From Escarpia spicata (Eukaryota; Annelida; Polychaeta; Sabellida; Siboglinidae): DNA of 64,000 bases. A program made the position numbers and the translations under genes. Location of the stretch: assembly GCA_963995525.1 (NCBI GenBank), contig OZ023209.1:16951807-17015806 (forward strand), read 5' to 3'. The notes beneath the pieces are model-generated. The model worked only from the letters and a program-made list of their open reading frames with translations. It made no database searches and had not been told where the DNA came from. Positions 47,226-60,149 of the stretch are shown here, piece after piece (the stretch's first letter is position 1; the number at the start of each line of letters is the position of its first letter).

Positions 47226-50200
47226 TCAAGTTGTTATAAAAGTTTACATTTCGGTACCGCCTGATAGTGTTTGGTTCGAGTGTACAACGACCATCCCCCT
47301 GGGGGGGCTGCAGGGGGGCACTTCAAGCAACAACCGTGAAACAGCCTTAACTTCCGAACCGTTCGCACTACGTCAATTTTGGAGTAGCAGTTTTTAAGTC
47401 AGATGCACTATTTGCGTGAAGGCAGCCATATTGACGTAATTTGCGAAAATCCGTAAAAGCATGTATTTTTCACGATAATTTTCCTAACTATTTCCACCAT
47501 TAGCCAATCAATTTAACTCTAAACATCACCAAACCTAGATGAAATTGCACAAGAAACCTCGAACGCTTGCCAAGCAAAAATAATTGACTCTATATGGGAG
47601 AAAGTAACTACTTTTGTATGTTAATTGCTACCATGTCATAGCAATATTTACATCACGCCACCTGGCGGATGTTTCATAAAACGGTCGTAAGTTATGAACT
47701 GTTCATCCTACATCAATGTATGATGTACCTTGCGATTCGAAATGAGGAGTAGCACTATTAGATTATGTATTTTGTGAGAAATAACAATCACATTGGTGTT
47801 ATTTGCGAGAAAACAAATGTGTGGTATTCTTATGCTAATTTCCCTCACAATTTCCATTTATGTTCCATGTTGATGTGTATCATGAGGTACTTTTAAGCGA
47901 ACAAAGTGAACCGAGTCTAATTTCTAAACCATTCATTACACATCAATATGGATTCAAAATAAGGCGTAGTAACTTTTTGTTCGATGAGGCGTTGAGAGAG
48001 CCATATTGATATTATTTACGAAAACCTGTAAAATCATGTCATTAAATTTTATATATTTTTTTTAAACATACAAATTGTGTATGCAATACGGCTTGATTTT
48101 GCCCTGCTTATATAATTTATGCTGTCAAAGCATGTTTTGCATCTTATGATAAATAAAACAAAGCCGCATATATTATCCCGTAAAGCAGTGACAGATCATG
48201 AAGATGGGTCATTCCCTTACGGTTGTGAAGAGTCAGTCATTCCACCAATGATGAAGTACTTCTTACGCCAGCTCCTAGCAGGACCTAGTTCGTCGACTGC
48301 AAAAAACATTGTACGAAGATCCTCTCCGTGAGTCAGGTTGATGTAAATATGTATTCCAGTCCTATGAACACGAAGTGTGAACCTCTCTTGCAAAGTTTTT
48401 TTCGTAGCGCTCAAGAACCGTTTAAAATTGATTCACAATCTGGACGGTTAGGTACATGTGAGTCCATCTTTCCTCACTCATACAAGTTCAATCCTAAACT
48501 ACCTGTGACAGATTTAGGGCGAATGCCAACGAGTTTGTTCGACGAAGAGAAGAAGAATGAAGCAGCATTGATAGATACATTACATCAGCTTCGTGGAGGA
48601 CCAGCAACGGATGCTGTTGCTCTGGTCATGTGGTCTTCGTACCATGATTCTCGATTAGATGTTGTTGGAAGATCAGTGACATACATTTATGCCCACTTGC
48701 CCATTTTCTACAACAAAGTAACTGTTCTAGACATGATTAGAACAAAACAGTACCAAGCACCTAATCCACAACTGCCTGTGGTGGATTGATCAGCTTAAGA
48801 CATTGCCAAGGAAAATAAATTAACGTTCCTAGAAAATCTAAGAAAAGACAGGTTTGTCGTGATGCTAGGAGGCATACATATACAACTGGCTTTGTGGGCC
48901 ACTATAGTATAGGTCTGTTCTAGATGGCCTGATGTTTTAGCCGAAGCCAGGATCACTAAGAATGTGTCAGCAAGCTGCCGTACTATACCTTCACAAAGTG
49001 ATAGTTGTTATACTGGATAATGTTATAACGCGGGTGCACATGAACAGTGGAATTGAGTTGCCTCTAGAAGATAGGATCGCCGTGGTTGCACGAGAGCTAT
49101 AAACATACCTTGCTTGCTACTGGTGCACAAGTTCCAACATATCATCTTCATGTTCGTCCGAGCACGCCGAAGAGGAAATACAAGTTATGGTTAACACACT
49201 GAAGCTGTTCGCACCTCTGTTCTTTTCTATCGATCACTAGAATTATGTCCTGTGGAACCCTCTCTTCATTCGAGACCTCAATGTGTTTCTTCCGAGCATG
49301 GAAAATGAGTGAGACGAGGGTCAGTTGACAACAACGAGGAACAATCGACGGTTCTCGACCATACCAATTGGCCATGCCGATGAGCATGTCAACACAAGGG
49401 CAAAGGAAGTTTGCGATGTGATCGGCCTTACTCAGCACCTGTTAGAATGCTGAACAATGGCTGGCACGGCGATCAGCCGAGTATTTGGGGGGAATTTACC
49501 AGTGATAATAACGACGACGATGACAATTAAGTGTTACGAAGAAGACTACGCATACCAGGAACGTTTTCGACGCCACCTTATAAATTAGTTGGAAGCCTTG
49601 CTGAATAGAAAATTAAAAAGAGCGTGAGGACTCAATTACGTTGACGAACAAGGTGTGCGTTACGTATGTTGGTGAGCTTGAATCGAAGGTATGCGAGTGC
49701 TGCGTGGAAAATGTGCTGAATTCGAATGTTTTGTATCTGACCCCACAAATCGAGCGAAACATCCTATCCAATAACACAGATAGCGGAAAGTTAGAGCATT
49801 CATTGTGCGCGAAAGCCGAGGAGAAGACCTCGGGGAGTTTGTTCTAATCTGGCATGAATCTTCCCATACCTCCTGCATTGTTCTGTCAAGGGAACCTTAA
49901 CTGTTGCCCCAATTATGACTTTAATGCATGCATTCTCGAAACCAGTAAAAGTCTGACTTGTGTGTGACCGGATTCTTACGACGTGTTGTCATCGATGGTG
50001 GAGCACTGATCCACTCATTCGCCAACTAGACGAGTGGCTTGTTTCTGAGGCAGGTTGTTCTAACGTTTATTTGGATTGCATGTTTAATATGCATAACATG
50101 CTATAACACAATGTACAAGCAGGGCAAACTCAAGCAGTATACGGTCCGAAATACACGTTTTATATGTTTTTTTAAGACAAACAAAAAATAGCATTACATT

Positions 50201-50830
50201 ATATCTTCGCAAATAATACCAATATGGTTGCATTTACGCGCAAAATACACATCTTGTAATCTCAAGATACATTATACGTTGAAGTAGGATGAACGGTTCA
50301 TAAATTAGTACCGTTTTACAAAAAATCCGTCAGATGTCGTAATGTTAATATTGCTCTGACATGGTAGCAATCAACATGTAAAATTAGTTACTTTCTCCCA
50401 TATACTATCAATTCTTTTCTTTTTTTGGCAGGTGTTCGTGATTTCTTTTGCAATTTAATCTAGGTTTGGTGATGTTTAGAGTTAAATTGATTGGTTAAGG
50501 GTGAAAATAATAAGGAAAATTGTCGTGAAAGTACATTATTTATTTTATTTTTCGCAAATAAAATCACTATGGCTGCCTCCACGCTAAACAATTGCAATAA
50601 ACAATAAAGTTGCTACTCCAAATTTCGAATTCATAGATACATAGTACGTTGACGTAGGATGAACGGTTCAGAAGTTAGGGCCGTTTCAAGATTGTTGCTT
50701 AAAGGAGCTCCCACGCCCCCCCCCCAGGCGGATGGTCGTTGTACACTCGGACCAAAAATGTTACTTATGCTCCAACCTACCTGTCGATATCGAAAAGTAA
50801 ACTTTTGCAACAACTTGAAATGAAAATGAA
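47226..50830. mobile_element. Second long-TIR DNA transposon, unclassified
   Basis: Sequence 47226-about 48060 and about 50130-50830 are diverged reverse complements. Paired landmarks include cgagtgtacaacgaccatcc, the G-rich run, cttccgaaccgttc, ggagtagca, ggcagccata, taactctaaacatcaccaaacctaga and catgtcatagcaatatt. The core (48.1-49.6 kb) has broken coding sequence. The outer ends and any target duplication are not resolved. Divergence of the arms marks an old insertion. Confidence 0.7.
48119..49010 (+). pseudogene. Broken ORF of the second long-TIR transposon
   Basis: Readable pieces are LLAGPSSSTAKNIVRRSSP (48119-48331), then GRLGTCESIFPHSYKFNPKL, LHQLRGGPATDAVALVMWSS and KVTVLDMIRTKQYQAPNPQL (48328-48789), then after stops ENLRKDRFVVMLGGIHIQLA. 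The G-G-x-H-I-Q segment resembles an amplified but unnamed invertebrate transposon protein family. I do not assign a superfamily. Confidence 0.45.
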
Positions 50831-50850
50831 ATTTAACACTGGGTTGATTC

Positions 50851-50940
50851 GCCACTAATAGTTATTGCTCGAAAACACTCCTCTTGACGAAACAGTTGTT
50901 GTTTCCCCTCGAACTATGTACGCCCTTGGCTGTCACGTAC
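50851..50940 (+). promoter_or_regulatory. Orphan copy of the peptide-gene upstream block
   Basis: Reads gctcgaaaacactcctcttg, gtttcccctcgaactatg and ttggctgtcacg, matching the blocks before copies C-E. A gtcagtgtaagta stretch at about 51002 matches gtcattgtaagtg before copy E exon 1, but no start codon or GAACTG|GTGAGT follows. It is a relic of a lost gene copy. Confidence 0.45.
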
Positions 50941-51339
50941 GCTGTTCATAGACTTACATTGTATACACACTAACATCGACCTTTGCATACTTGTGATAAC
51001 AGTCAGTGTAAGTATGAGTCATCTGAACATCTTACCAAACGTTATCTAATATGTACACAATGTCAGGTATTTACTCTAACTTCTCAGCAGGTACACACGC
51101 ATATCATGCGAGGGTTACTAAGTTGCACGATAAGATTTAAGACAGAGATATTATTTCATGACCAAGAATTTTTAATAATGATCTTACTTCAAGTTCTACA
51201 ATTTGAAGCATCACCATGAGTTATTCTGATTAGAGTCACAACATTCTTATTGAACGGTTATCAAAATGGTACGGCATATCTGGTACAGCTTTGAGCTGAA
51301 GTTCTTTATATCTAACTGATATATATATACCATGCCGTA

Positions 51340-52256
51340 AAGATAGAGAACTGCTTTTCGGCTGTATTGCCCACTTTTTGTGGTGTTCCCCAGGACTCTG
51401 TTCTTAGCTTTTCACTCTTTGCTTCGCGCCACTAGGATCTGTTATCCAAAGTCATAGCTTGGATTATCATATTTACGCTGATGACACACAGATCTACATT
51501 TCTTTGGTTACACCTGACACAATTTACTCCCTAAACCAGCATAGTGATTGCCTCCGAGATATCTTCTACAGGATTACTAACTGCAAATTAAAGTTAAATG
51601 CAACTACCACCAGGGTAAACGTAAATTTCTCATCATTGATATTCCAATGCAGCATGGTAAACTTGGTGGGTTTTCCCAATGCGTATTTTCAGTCAGCAAA
51701 TCACGCCAACAACCTCGGCGCGGAATACAGGAGTAATCTTTCATAATGATTTTAATTTTATACAACATATATATCAAGCGTGTCGCTGCTGTTTTTGTCT
51801 TATCCGTGATCTTCGCCGTATTCGCCGGTGTAGTTTCTGTCGCTAAAAAACTATTGCAACAGCAGTAGTTTTAGTCTGTTAATCTGCTTAGTGTATTTAA
51901 TCTGTTTAGTGTGTTAGACGGTTAGTCTGTTGGTCTGTTAGCAGCAGACTTTACTATTGCAATTCCCTCATTTATAATAAGGACATTACACAACTACAAC
52001 GTTTCCAAAATTGTTGTGCAAGTGTAGTTATACGATCTCCTCGTTTTTCCTGCTAAGTGCCACTTATAAAATCACTTCATTGGCTACTTGTACAAGCCCT
52101 ATCATCCAAACAACCTGCATACCTACATTCATTGCTCACTCCAGCACACAAAGCAAAACAGCTTCGGTCGGCAGATTCTAATCTACTTTACATTCCCATG
52201 GTTAAGACGAACGATATAACTCTGCACCTACTTTTTTTTACTCCCTATCAGTGTTA
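51340..52256 (+). pseudogene. L2-like LINE RT and C-terminal fragment
   Basis: Reads CGVPQDSVLS, then LDYHIYADDTQIYISL (catalytic YADD), CCFCLIRDLRRIRR and finally LIKSLHWLLVQALSSKQPAY with SLLTPAHKAKQLRS. Order and motifs fit the second half of an L2-group pol. Stops and frameshifts occur throughout. Confidence 0.75.
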
Positions 52257-53240
52257 AGTAATAAAGACATATAGGTTAATTTCGCCGTCATCTATAAGCT
52301 TATCTTTTTAATGCTGCATGTCCTCCTTGCTTCTTAGCAATTCCATCCATCTACAATGACTTTTGCTCTGCACATGACAGTGGAAATGCTTAATCCTTTG
52401 GATTTGTTGCGCCACTGAGCTCGGATTTACCGGAGATATTGGCGCTAAGGAAGTCATTCCATTATAATTGTTAATGTAAACATGTTAATTTACATTATCG
52501 TTTAATTACTGCAGCTTTGCTTTAATATATCTGAGAGATCTGAACGGTGTCATAATGTTGTTTTTCCTGTAACAAGTGTTATATCAATCAACAAGTTAAC
52601 AAATCTAGCAATCAACAAACCAATCACCCAAATAATCATTACATAATTAACCTTTCAATGAAACAACCAAACAGTCAATATTTATTTCGCAACAAAAATG
52701 TGTTATTGTAATACGTGTTATTGTAATAAGTGCTCTCCCCTTCTTCTTTGGCAGATGGATCATTTAGATATAGACAATTTAGATAAGCATCCGTTCATAT
52801 TACACGGATACGATAGTTTAATCGCATTTTATTTAACTATCTTTTATTATCGATATACATCCAACGGAACTGATGGCATAGTAAGTCACGTGATTAATGT
52901 ATGGCATACTTCAAACAAAATACATTGAATTAAATGAAACAGAAATCGTAATCAATTATAATAGTTTCATCGATACCGATAAAATGCACAATCATTTGTT
53001 GCCAGACGTCCTTACCTTTTGATGTTTCGCCAAATACACTAAGCTGTGTTATATAACCAAGACATACAACAATTCCGAAGTGGTTATCAAACAAATTTCA
53101 CACTGGTATGTTTAAATTTCATATAAATAAAACCAGCGTGACACTAATACGGTATATCGTACGACCAGTGGACCGTGACGTACTGCCCTGGGATGCTCGT
53201 ACGGAAAGTTCAGTGGCTCCGTTGCAAATATGCAATGTCA
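52257..53240. other. Unassigned AT-rich interval
   Basis: No gene recognised upstream of peptide copy E. Confidence 0.4.
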
Positions 53241-53320
53241 CAAAAACACTTGTCTCTCGAACCACACATGACCTTGACTGTTGCATTAGTCATTGCACTC
53301 ATTAACACATCTATAAGTAG
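53241..53320 (+). promoter_or_regulatory. Upstream block and TATA-like box of peptide copy E
   Basis: Contains caaaaacacttgtctctcga and gaccttgactgttgc, a diverged version of the block before copies C and D, and CTATAAGTAG at 53311-53320. The ATG follows 73 bp after the TATA-like box. Confidence 0.5.
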
Positions 53321-53383
53321 TATCGACCGCACCACCCTAACTTCTAGAGAAGCAATTGTCATTGTAAGTGTAGAGAGCTCACT

Positions 53384-56300
53384 ATGCGAGTTGTACGCCG
53401 AATATCTTCAACGTCGCTTTTAGAACTGGTGAGTTTCAACTCAGGTAGAGTGGGATTATGTAGTCTGAATTGTATTTCAACTTCGTTTATCTCGTTTCTA
53501 ACGTTGGAGCTTTTACATATTGTCATGTACAGTCGTCAATCTATGTACAATCTACGACATCAGATAACACGTAAAAGAACAGCTTTGAAATTCCTATTCT
53601 GCCGTACATTGTTGCTGTGTTCCTGCAAACAAGTTACTTTTTCTTGATTGAAATCAGTATGTTTTATTTGACATTCTTTTAGTTAGTCGGCCTTTAGCAT
53701 TATTATTCCATTATTATATCGTCATCATCTACTCGGCTAGTAAAACGATTTGCATAAAAAATAATCTACATTTAGTAAGATATCTGCATGGTGTTAACAA
53801 AGGTATTAGCTCTTCGGCAGCTATAAGTTTATAATTCTCAGTTTTTAACAAGATTTAACAAGATTGCCACCCAGAGAATTAACTCTAGGTAGCAGGTGGA
53901 CAAGGAAGCCCTTGGCTTATCGAGAGTCCGACCCTTTTATCTATGTGTATCACGCCTTTCTGAGGTATGTGTCGATTTTATTTTTAAACATATTCACTCT
54001 ACTAGCACCCACACTGTTCCATTCAGTTACATTCCTTTGTGAAAATGAGAATTGTTTTATATATATAATCTACATTGCTCCTTTGCTAATGTAACTTCAT
54101 GTCCTCTAGTCTTTCTATCTTTCTTAACTGAGAAAAAATATTTCTATCAATATTTTCATAACCATTCATTATTGTAAACACTTCTAGCTGATCTCCTCTC
54201 AATCTCCTGGTCTCTAGTGTTGTTAAACCACATTCTTTTAGGCGTTTCTCATAACTAAGATCCTTCAGTTTTTGTATCATTTTAGTCGCTCTTCTCTGTA
54301 CTCTTTCTAACATATATATGTCTTTCTTGCGGTATGACCTCCACGCTTGTATACAATATTCTAAATGAGGCCTAACTATTGTTTTGTACAGCGGTATTAT
54401 TACTTCTTTTTCCTTATACGTTATATTTCGCCTAATTAATCCAAGGATTTGATTTCCCTTTGAAGCTGAAATTCCGCACTGCTCTGAAACCTTCATATCA
54501 GCACTAATGGTTAACCTTAAGTCCTTTTCTTTTACAGTAGTACTTAGTACAGTACCCTAATTATATATTCCACCTCTTCGTTCCCATGTCCTGTGTGTAG
54601 GCATTTGCATTTCCCAAAATTTAACAGCATTTGCCACTTTTCAGACCATTTGATCAACCTGTCAAGATCATCTTGTAAATGTTGTCTATCTTCATCACTT
54701 TTAATACTTCTAAACACTTTTGTATCATCCGAAAATTGCAACACCTTGCTTGTTATTTCATCGTTGATATATATTTAGAATAATGTAGGTCCTAGTACTG
54801 ATCCCTGTGGTACCCCACTCAATACCGATTTCCAGTTTGAAGCCTCCCATCTACTACTACCCGTTGTCTTCTGTCAATCAGCCATTTTTCTATCCAGTTT
54901 ATTATATCATTTCCTATGACATGGGCCTTTAGTTTAAGCAGTAATCTTTGATGTGGAACTTTGGCGAAAGCTTTTTGAAAATCTAAGTAGAAGATATCTA
55001 CTGGTGATTCCTCATCTACCCACTTAGTGATATCTTCCAAAAAATATAACATATTTGTTAAGCATGACCTCGCTTTAAAAAACCCATGTTGAGATGGGTT
55101 TATCAAGTTATGTTTAACAAGAAAATCCACCATGTGATCTTTAGTTAGTCTTTCTAATAATTTGCAAATCACTGATATGTTAAACTCACTGGTCTATAGT
55201 TATCTGACTTGTTTCTCGAACCTTTTTTAAATCACGGTATATATGTTTGCCTCTTTCCATTCTAAAGGAAACACACCTTCTTCTAATGACAAATTGAAAA
55301 CTGTTGCAAGCGGTACACAAATATCCTCTCTTTCCTCATTGCCCCTTCAATCACTGCCTCAGAGTAGCTCCATCTCCGGTTTGCATATGTCTGGTTGTTG
55401 TCTTTTCCCCTGCCGTCTTCTCTCCTGTCACATTCTCTTCCGATCCATTCTTTCCTGTCGCTTTTTCTTTTGTCACCGTTCCACCTGCCATCGTCCCTTT
55501 TATCGACTTCTCTTTTATCACATTTACTCTCACTTTCTTTCGTCCCTTCATCTTTACTACCATCTAATTTTCTTTTCTCCTCTCCCGTCCCATCTTCCCT
55601 CCCTCCTTCTGTACGGTCACTTTCTCCCCTGTCACCTTCACGCTTGTCACGTTTTCTGTTGTCGATTTTACAATTTCTTCCCCTCCAATCATCTTCCCTT
55701 CTCTCATTCTCCTTTCCTCAGTCTTCTTGCAAATGCTATTCTCCTTCAGTCTTGCATTATTCCCACCTCTCTCCCTGTCGTCTCTCTCCATTCCACCTGT
55801 TTCCTTGCTGATTCCTATCTCCATCCCCTTTAAAATAACTGTCAACCAAACTATGTCCTTCTGCAGACACTCCACCTTCCAACACCCCATGCACTGAAAG
55901 GTGAATCACTCCCCCCATGGTTTCTGCCCATGACTTCCCACAGCCGGACAATACAAAATCTACCCAGCTGTGGCAGTGATCGCACACCAATTTTCGCTTT
56001 GCCTTGACTTGCCGCTTGCAAGGCGCCATATCACTATCATAATTTATTTAATAACTGAACTAACTTAGTCTTTATAAAGACTGTTTCCTGTGTACTATTG
56101 CACACTTTATGTTACAGATTTTAATTACACAGCTGACTATCTATCCTATCACGAACACTAACATTACCGGTAGTGACCTAATTTAAATACAATCAATTAC
56201 ATTACGTTAGGCTGCTTTAGTTATTTAGATTACGCCGCGCCCTAACGAATACGAATGACACACTCTACATAAACAATCTGGAGTTCGCCCGACTATCGCC

Positions 56301-57813
56301 CTTGCTTAATTTTACCAACAATGCCTAATCAAAATATCTAGCAAGTATGTAAGTAGTTTTATGGTTGTTTCTTTATCTCCTATATATTCTACAACATAAT
56401 CAGGTTTGTTAAATTTTGTTTACAACTTATCGAAGGCTAAGTTACCCTATTATCATTCACTATACTAAAGTGTTCTAAAATACTAACTAGCCTTAAGCAC
56501 AACTGCTACTCAATATATGTTTACTGCAACTTTATGAATGATATTAAGGCAAGAATAATACTTATCAATCAGTAATTCCACTTGTTTATAAACTTTTCTG
56601 CACCACCAATTTCTACGATCTATCTCCGCCAAATATAGTCTCGAAGGAAAGTTATACATGTGTGACGAATGCAAGAAAATACGTACCTTAACAGGAATTT
56701 TATATTTGAGATAAATTCGTATTAAAACGGCCACATTCCTAAAACAAAATCGCAATATCCGTATTGAGTAAATGCCGAGCGATATGTCACGGCAGAACCT
56801 ACGCATAAGGTTTATCGGATAGAGGAAACAATTCCAGCCAATCCCGTCGTGTTTCACAAAGCGAAAGGTCATATATATCTATATATGATGTTTCCATCTG
56901 ACAAAAGCTGAAAATCTCAGTAGATTTGTTGTAATGATCACGTATTGCTCGCTCGACATTACGTTATTCCCTGTGCCTATAATGTAAACCGCATGTTGTT
57001 GTTTTTTCTCTCAAAAATTGTGAATCTGCACGTATGCCATAAAGAATAGGTCGAATTAGAATTCATGATTAACGAGATGAACATGCGACGTTACCGGTAC
57101 TGTAAATTACATATTAATTCGTGAAAACTTTACTTCTTTCCACTGATAGTGATGCGAAGAGGTATTCTCAGTGGTTTCTGTCAGACATGGCGTTAGCAAG
57201 ATTAGTTCCACTGATTATGGTAACCCCCTCCAAGGTCTCTTCTACAAGGGCCCTCGGGTTTTCATAGGAGAACTTTGTTTGTTATTTCGTCATGGCGCAT
57301 AACATGACCTACAAGACGGTGACGCTGCATCACAACGCTTGGAAGCCGTGGTAGGGTGCCGTATAATTAAGTCACGCAATTGTGACAAACAATCTATCTT
57401 AATGGCTAACCATTTATTTTATTTGAAGGTAAAATAACATCATCAATAACGTTAAAATACTTAGTGTTAGTATAAAAAAAGCGTTTTGTGTGAACTAATT
57501 AATTTTAAATATTTTCCTCAAAGTGCGCGATATTAAATTGTATATTTTAGATATATTGCTACCCGATATTTTGCTTGTTTTGCAGTTTATTGTATGCGTC
57601 TCCTTAATTGCGATGACCACGACGCCTTGTTCAGCAATAGACAACTACCGGACCAACATGTATGCGAGATGTATGGACGGATGCCGGATGTTGTTTTTCT
57701 TATGCGTCAAAAAGGAATGCCCTAGTCACTCTTGGCCGAATACAATTCCAAACAAATGCATCAAGGATAGGGCGAATTGTTATGAAGGATGTCTGCCATT
57801 CAAGCTTCTTTAA
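53384..57813 (+). CDS. Secreted cysteine-rich peptide, copy E
   Basis: Two-exon gene, 90 predicted residues. Exon 1 (53384-53428) encodes 15 residues from MRVV to LLEL and ends CTG|GTGAGT. Exon 2 (57586-57813) follows tgcttgttttgcag in phase 0, continues the hydrophobic core (FIVCVSLIAMTTTPCSA) and has the domain C-x3-C-x6-C-x4-C-x12-C-x6-C-x3-C with CPSHSWP, ending LPFKLL-TAA. The combined N-terminus has a basic start, hydrophobic core and small residues before a likely cleavage site, so secretion is predicted. The 4,157-bp intron holds a CR1 copy. It is the nearest relative of copy D. The domain is not one I recognise. Confidence 0.8.
53855..56040 (-). mobile_element. CR1-like LINE, copy 2, in the copy E intron
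   Basis: Minus strand: ORF1-like start (56029 downward: KRKLVCDHCHSWVDFVLSGC, a zinc-finger-like N-terminus), a low-complexity K/E/T-rich part, then a direct jump into RT (about 55325: LSLEEGVFPLEWKEANI; 55172-54819: SQHGFFKARSCLTNMLYFLE, IFYLDFQKAFAKVPHQRL; 54744: LQFSDDTKVF) and the tail (54496-54086: IVRPHLEYCIQAW). The endonuclease is deleted, with frameshifts elsewhere. The 3' end reads CAATCTTGTTAAATCTTG. Confidence 0.85.
56041..57580. other. Rest of the copy E intron
   Basis: No gene or repeat recognised. Confidence 0.4.
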
Positions 57814-58590
57814 GAAGTTGTTCAGTTACCCACTAATAGCGGGTACGCTAATAGTGGATACATAACGACGGGCTAACGATACGTCCAAGGTGTTAGCCCC
57901 GTCGACATTAATGTTATTGTGTTTTGACTTCGCCACACTTATATTTCGTATTAAGTAATTGGTCGCTCGCGTGAACATTGTGAAAAGAAATGCACGCCTC
58001 GTGTTATTATTAGTGTTTGTTATTAACAACGACGCGATAACTAAATGTGTGTTGCAGTGCAACAGTAGAGGGCGTCACCATCGCCTAGGAAGCGAACTAA
58101 TTTGTATTGCGTACCAATGAGCGGGAACGTGTCGTGTATGATTTTAGGTTACAAACGTTGCTCCTCCAGCATGTTGGCCGGGTAAACAGGCTGTCGTTGT
58201 GTGCGTATATCTTAGGAATTTAAATAGTTGTGTTTTAATTAAATTATTTTCTCTAAGTATGCGTTATTAACCGTTACAGTTTCTATCTTAGACAAATAAC
58301 TTCTCTGTGTAATAGACATAGAAAGACATATATACATAAATATAAACGCACGCACGCACACACGCTCGCTCGCATGCACAAAAATACAGACACACGCACA
58401 CTCAAACACACATGCCCGCACGCACGCTTGCACACACACACACACGCTCGCGTGCACAGAGGGAGGGAGGGATAGGGGTAGGAACAGACAGATAGAAGGA
58501 GATACAAAGATAGAGAGCGATGGTGCTAGAGATCGATAGAGAGTGCTGTTGAGCATTAGTGAGCGCTGATGAGGGCTAAAGCTAAAGAGG
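57814..58590. other. Sequence after copy E
   Basis: Opens with a short hairpin (agcgggtacgctaatag region). No poly(A) signal was found close by. No other gene recognised before the satellite. Confidence 0.4.
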
Positions 58591-59828
58591 GAGTGAGTGA
58601 GTGAGTGAGTGAGTGAGTGAGTGAGTGAGTGAGTGAGTGAGTGAGTGAGTGAGTGAGTGAGTGAGTGAGTGAGTGAGTGAGTGAGTGAGTGAGTGAGTGA
58701 GTGAGTGAGTGAGTGAGTGAGTGAGTGAGTGAGTGAGTGAGTGAGTGAGTGAGTGAGTGAGTGAGTGAGTGAGTGAGTGAGTGAGTGAGTGAGTGAGTGA
58801 GTGAGTGAGTGAGTGAGTGAGTGAGTGAGTGAGTGAGTGAGTGAGTGAGTGAGTGAGTGAGTGAGTGAGTGAGTGAGTGAGTGAGTGAGTGAGTGAGTGA
58901 GTGAGTGAGTGAGTGAGTGAGTGAGTGAGTGAGTGAGTGAGTGAGTGAGTGAGTGAGTGAGTGAGTGAGTGAGTGAGTGAGTGAGTGAGTGAGTGAGTGA
59001 GTGAGTGAGTGAGTGAGTGAGTGAGTGAGTGAGTGAGTGAGTGAGTGAGTGAGTGAGTGAGTGAGTGAGTGAGTGAGTGAGTGAGTGAGTGAGTGAGTGA
59101 GTGAGTGAGTGAGTGAGTGAGTGAGTGAGTGAGTGAGTGAGTGAGTGAGTGAGTGAGTGAGTGAGTGAGTGAGTGAGTGAGTGAGTGAGTGAGTGAGTGA
59201 GTGAGTGAGTGAGTGAGTGAGTGAGTGAGTGAGTGAGTGAGTGAGTGAGTGAGTGAGTGAGTGAGTGAGTGAGTGAGTGAGTGAGTGAGTGAGTGAGTGA
59301 GTGAGTGAGTGAGTGAGTGAGTGAGTGAGTGAGTGAGTGAGTGAGTGAGTGAGTGAGTGAGTGAGTGAGTGAGTGAGTGAGTGAGTGAGTGAGTGAGTGA
59401 GTGAGTGAGTGAGTGAGTGAGTGAGTGAGTGAGTGAGTGAGTGAGTGAGTGAGTGAGTGAGTGAGTGAGTGAGTGAGTGAGTGAGTGAGTGAGTGAGTGA
59501 GTGAGTGAGTGAGTGAGTGAGTGAGTGAGTGAGTGAGTGAGTGAGTGAGTGAGTGAGTGAGTGAGTGAGTGAGTGAGTGAGTGAGTGAGTGAGTGAGTGA
59601 GTGAGTGAGTGAGTGAGTGAGTGAGTGAGTGAGTGAGTGAGTGAGTGAGTGAGTGAGTGAGTGAGTGAGTGAGTGAGTGAGTGAGTGAGTGAGTGAGTGA
59701 GTGAGTGAGTGAGTGAGTGAGTGAGTGAGTGAGTGAGTGAGTGAGTGAGTGAGTGAGTGAGTGAGTGAGTGAGTGAGTGAGTGAGTGAGTGAGTGAGTGA
59801 GTGAGTGAGTGAGTGAGTGAGTGAGTGA
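58591..59828. repeat. (GTGA)n array, 1,238 bp, uninterrupted
   Basis: About 309 perfect GTGA units with no visible variant. The minus strand reads (SLTH)n without stops in all three frames, which explains the very long open frames there; none is a gene. A (GAGAAA)n array follows to about 59920. Confidence 0.98.
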
Positions 59829-60149
59829 GAGATAGACAGACAGACAGAGAGAAAGAGAGAAAGAGAGAAAGAGAGAAAGAGAGAAAGAGAGAAAGAGAGA
59901 AAGAGAGAAAGAGAGAAAGAGGAGAGCACCAAGGAGATAAAAAGAGCGAAACAGAGCACCAAGAGAGAACAATATCAAAAATCGTGAGCGTTTGCCAATG
60001 AACCATAGAGGCTTTAAAGGACGGCGGAAGAGAGGAAGGTCGTTGACTGATCAAATAAGAAATTATACTGACTGCTGACGCCAGAGCGGCAAGCTGTAAG
60101 TAGAACAGAAAGAAGGGGGTAACGCCGCTGCGACAGCACTGGTAAGCTG

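Noticed and set aside
55243..55833. 196-codon + strand ORF rich in Ser, Leu and Phe
   Set aside because: It is antisense to the K/E/T-rich ORF1-like part of the minus-strand CR1 copy.
58239..60054. ORFs of 468-579 codons reading (SLTH)n on the minus strand
   Set aside because: They are the stop-free translation of the GTGA array in all three frames; no promoter, splice or domain evidence.
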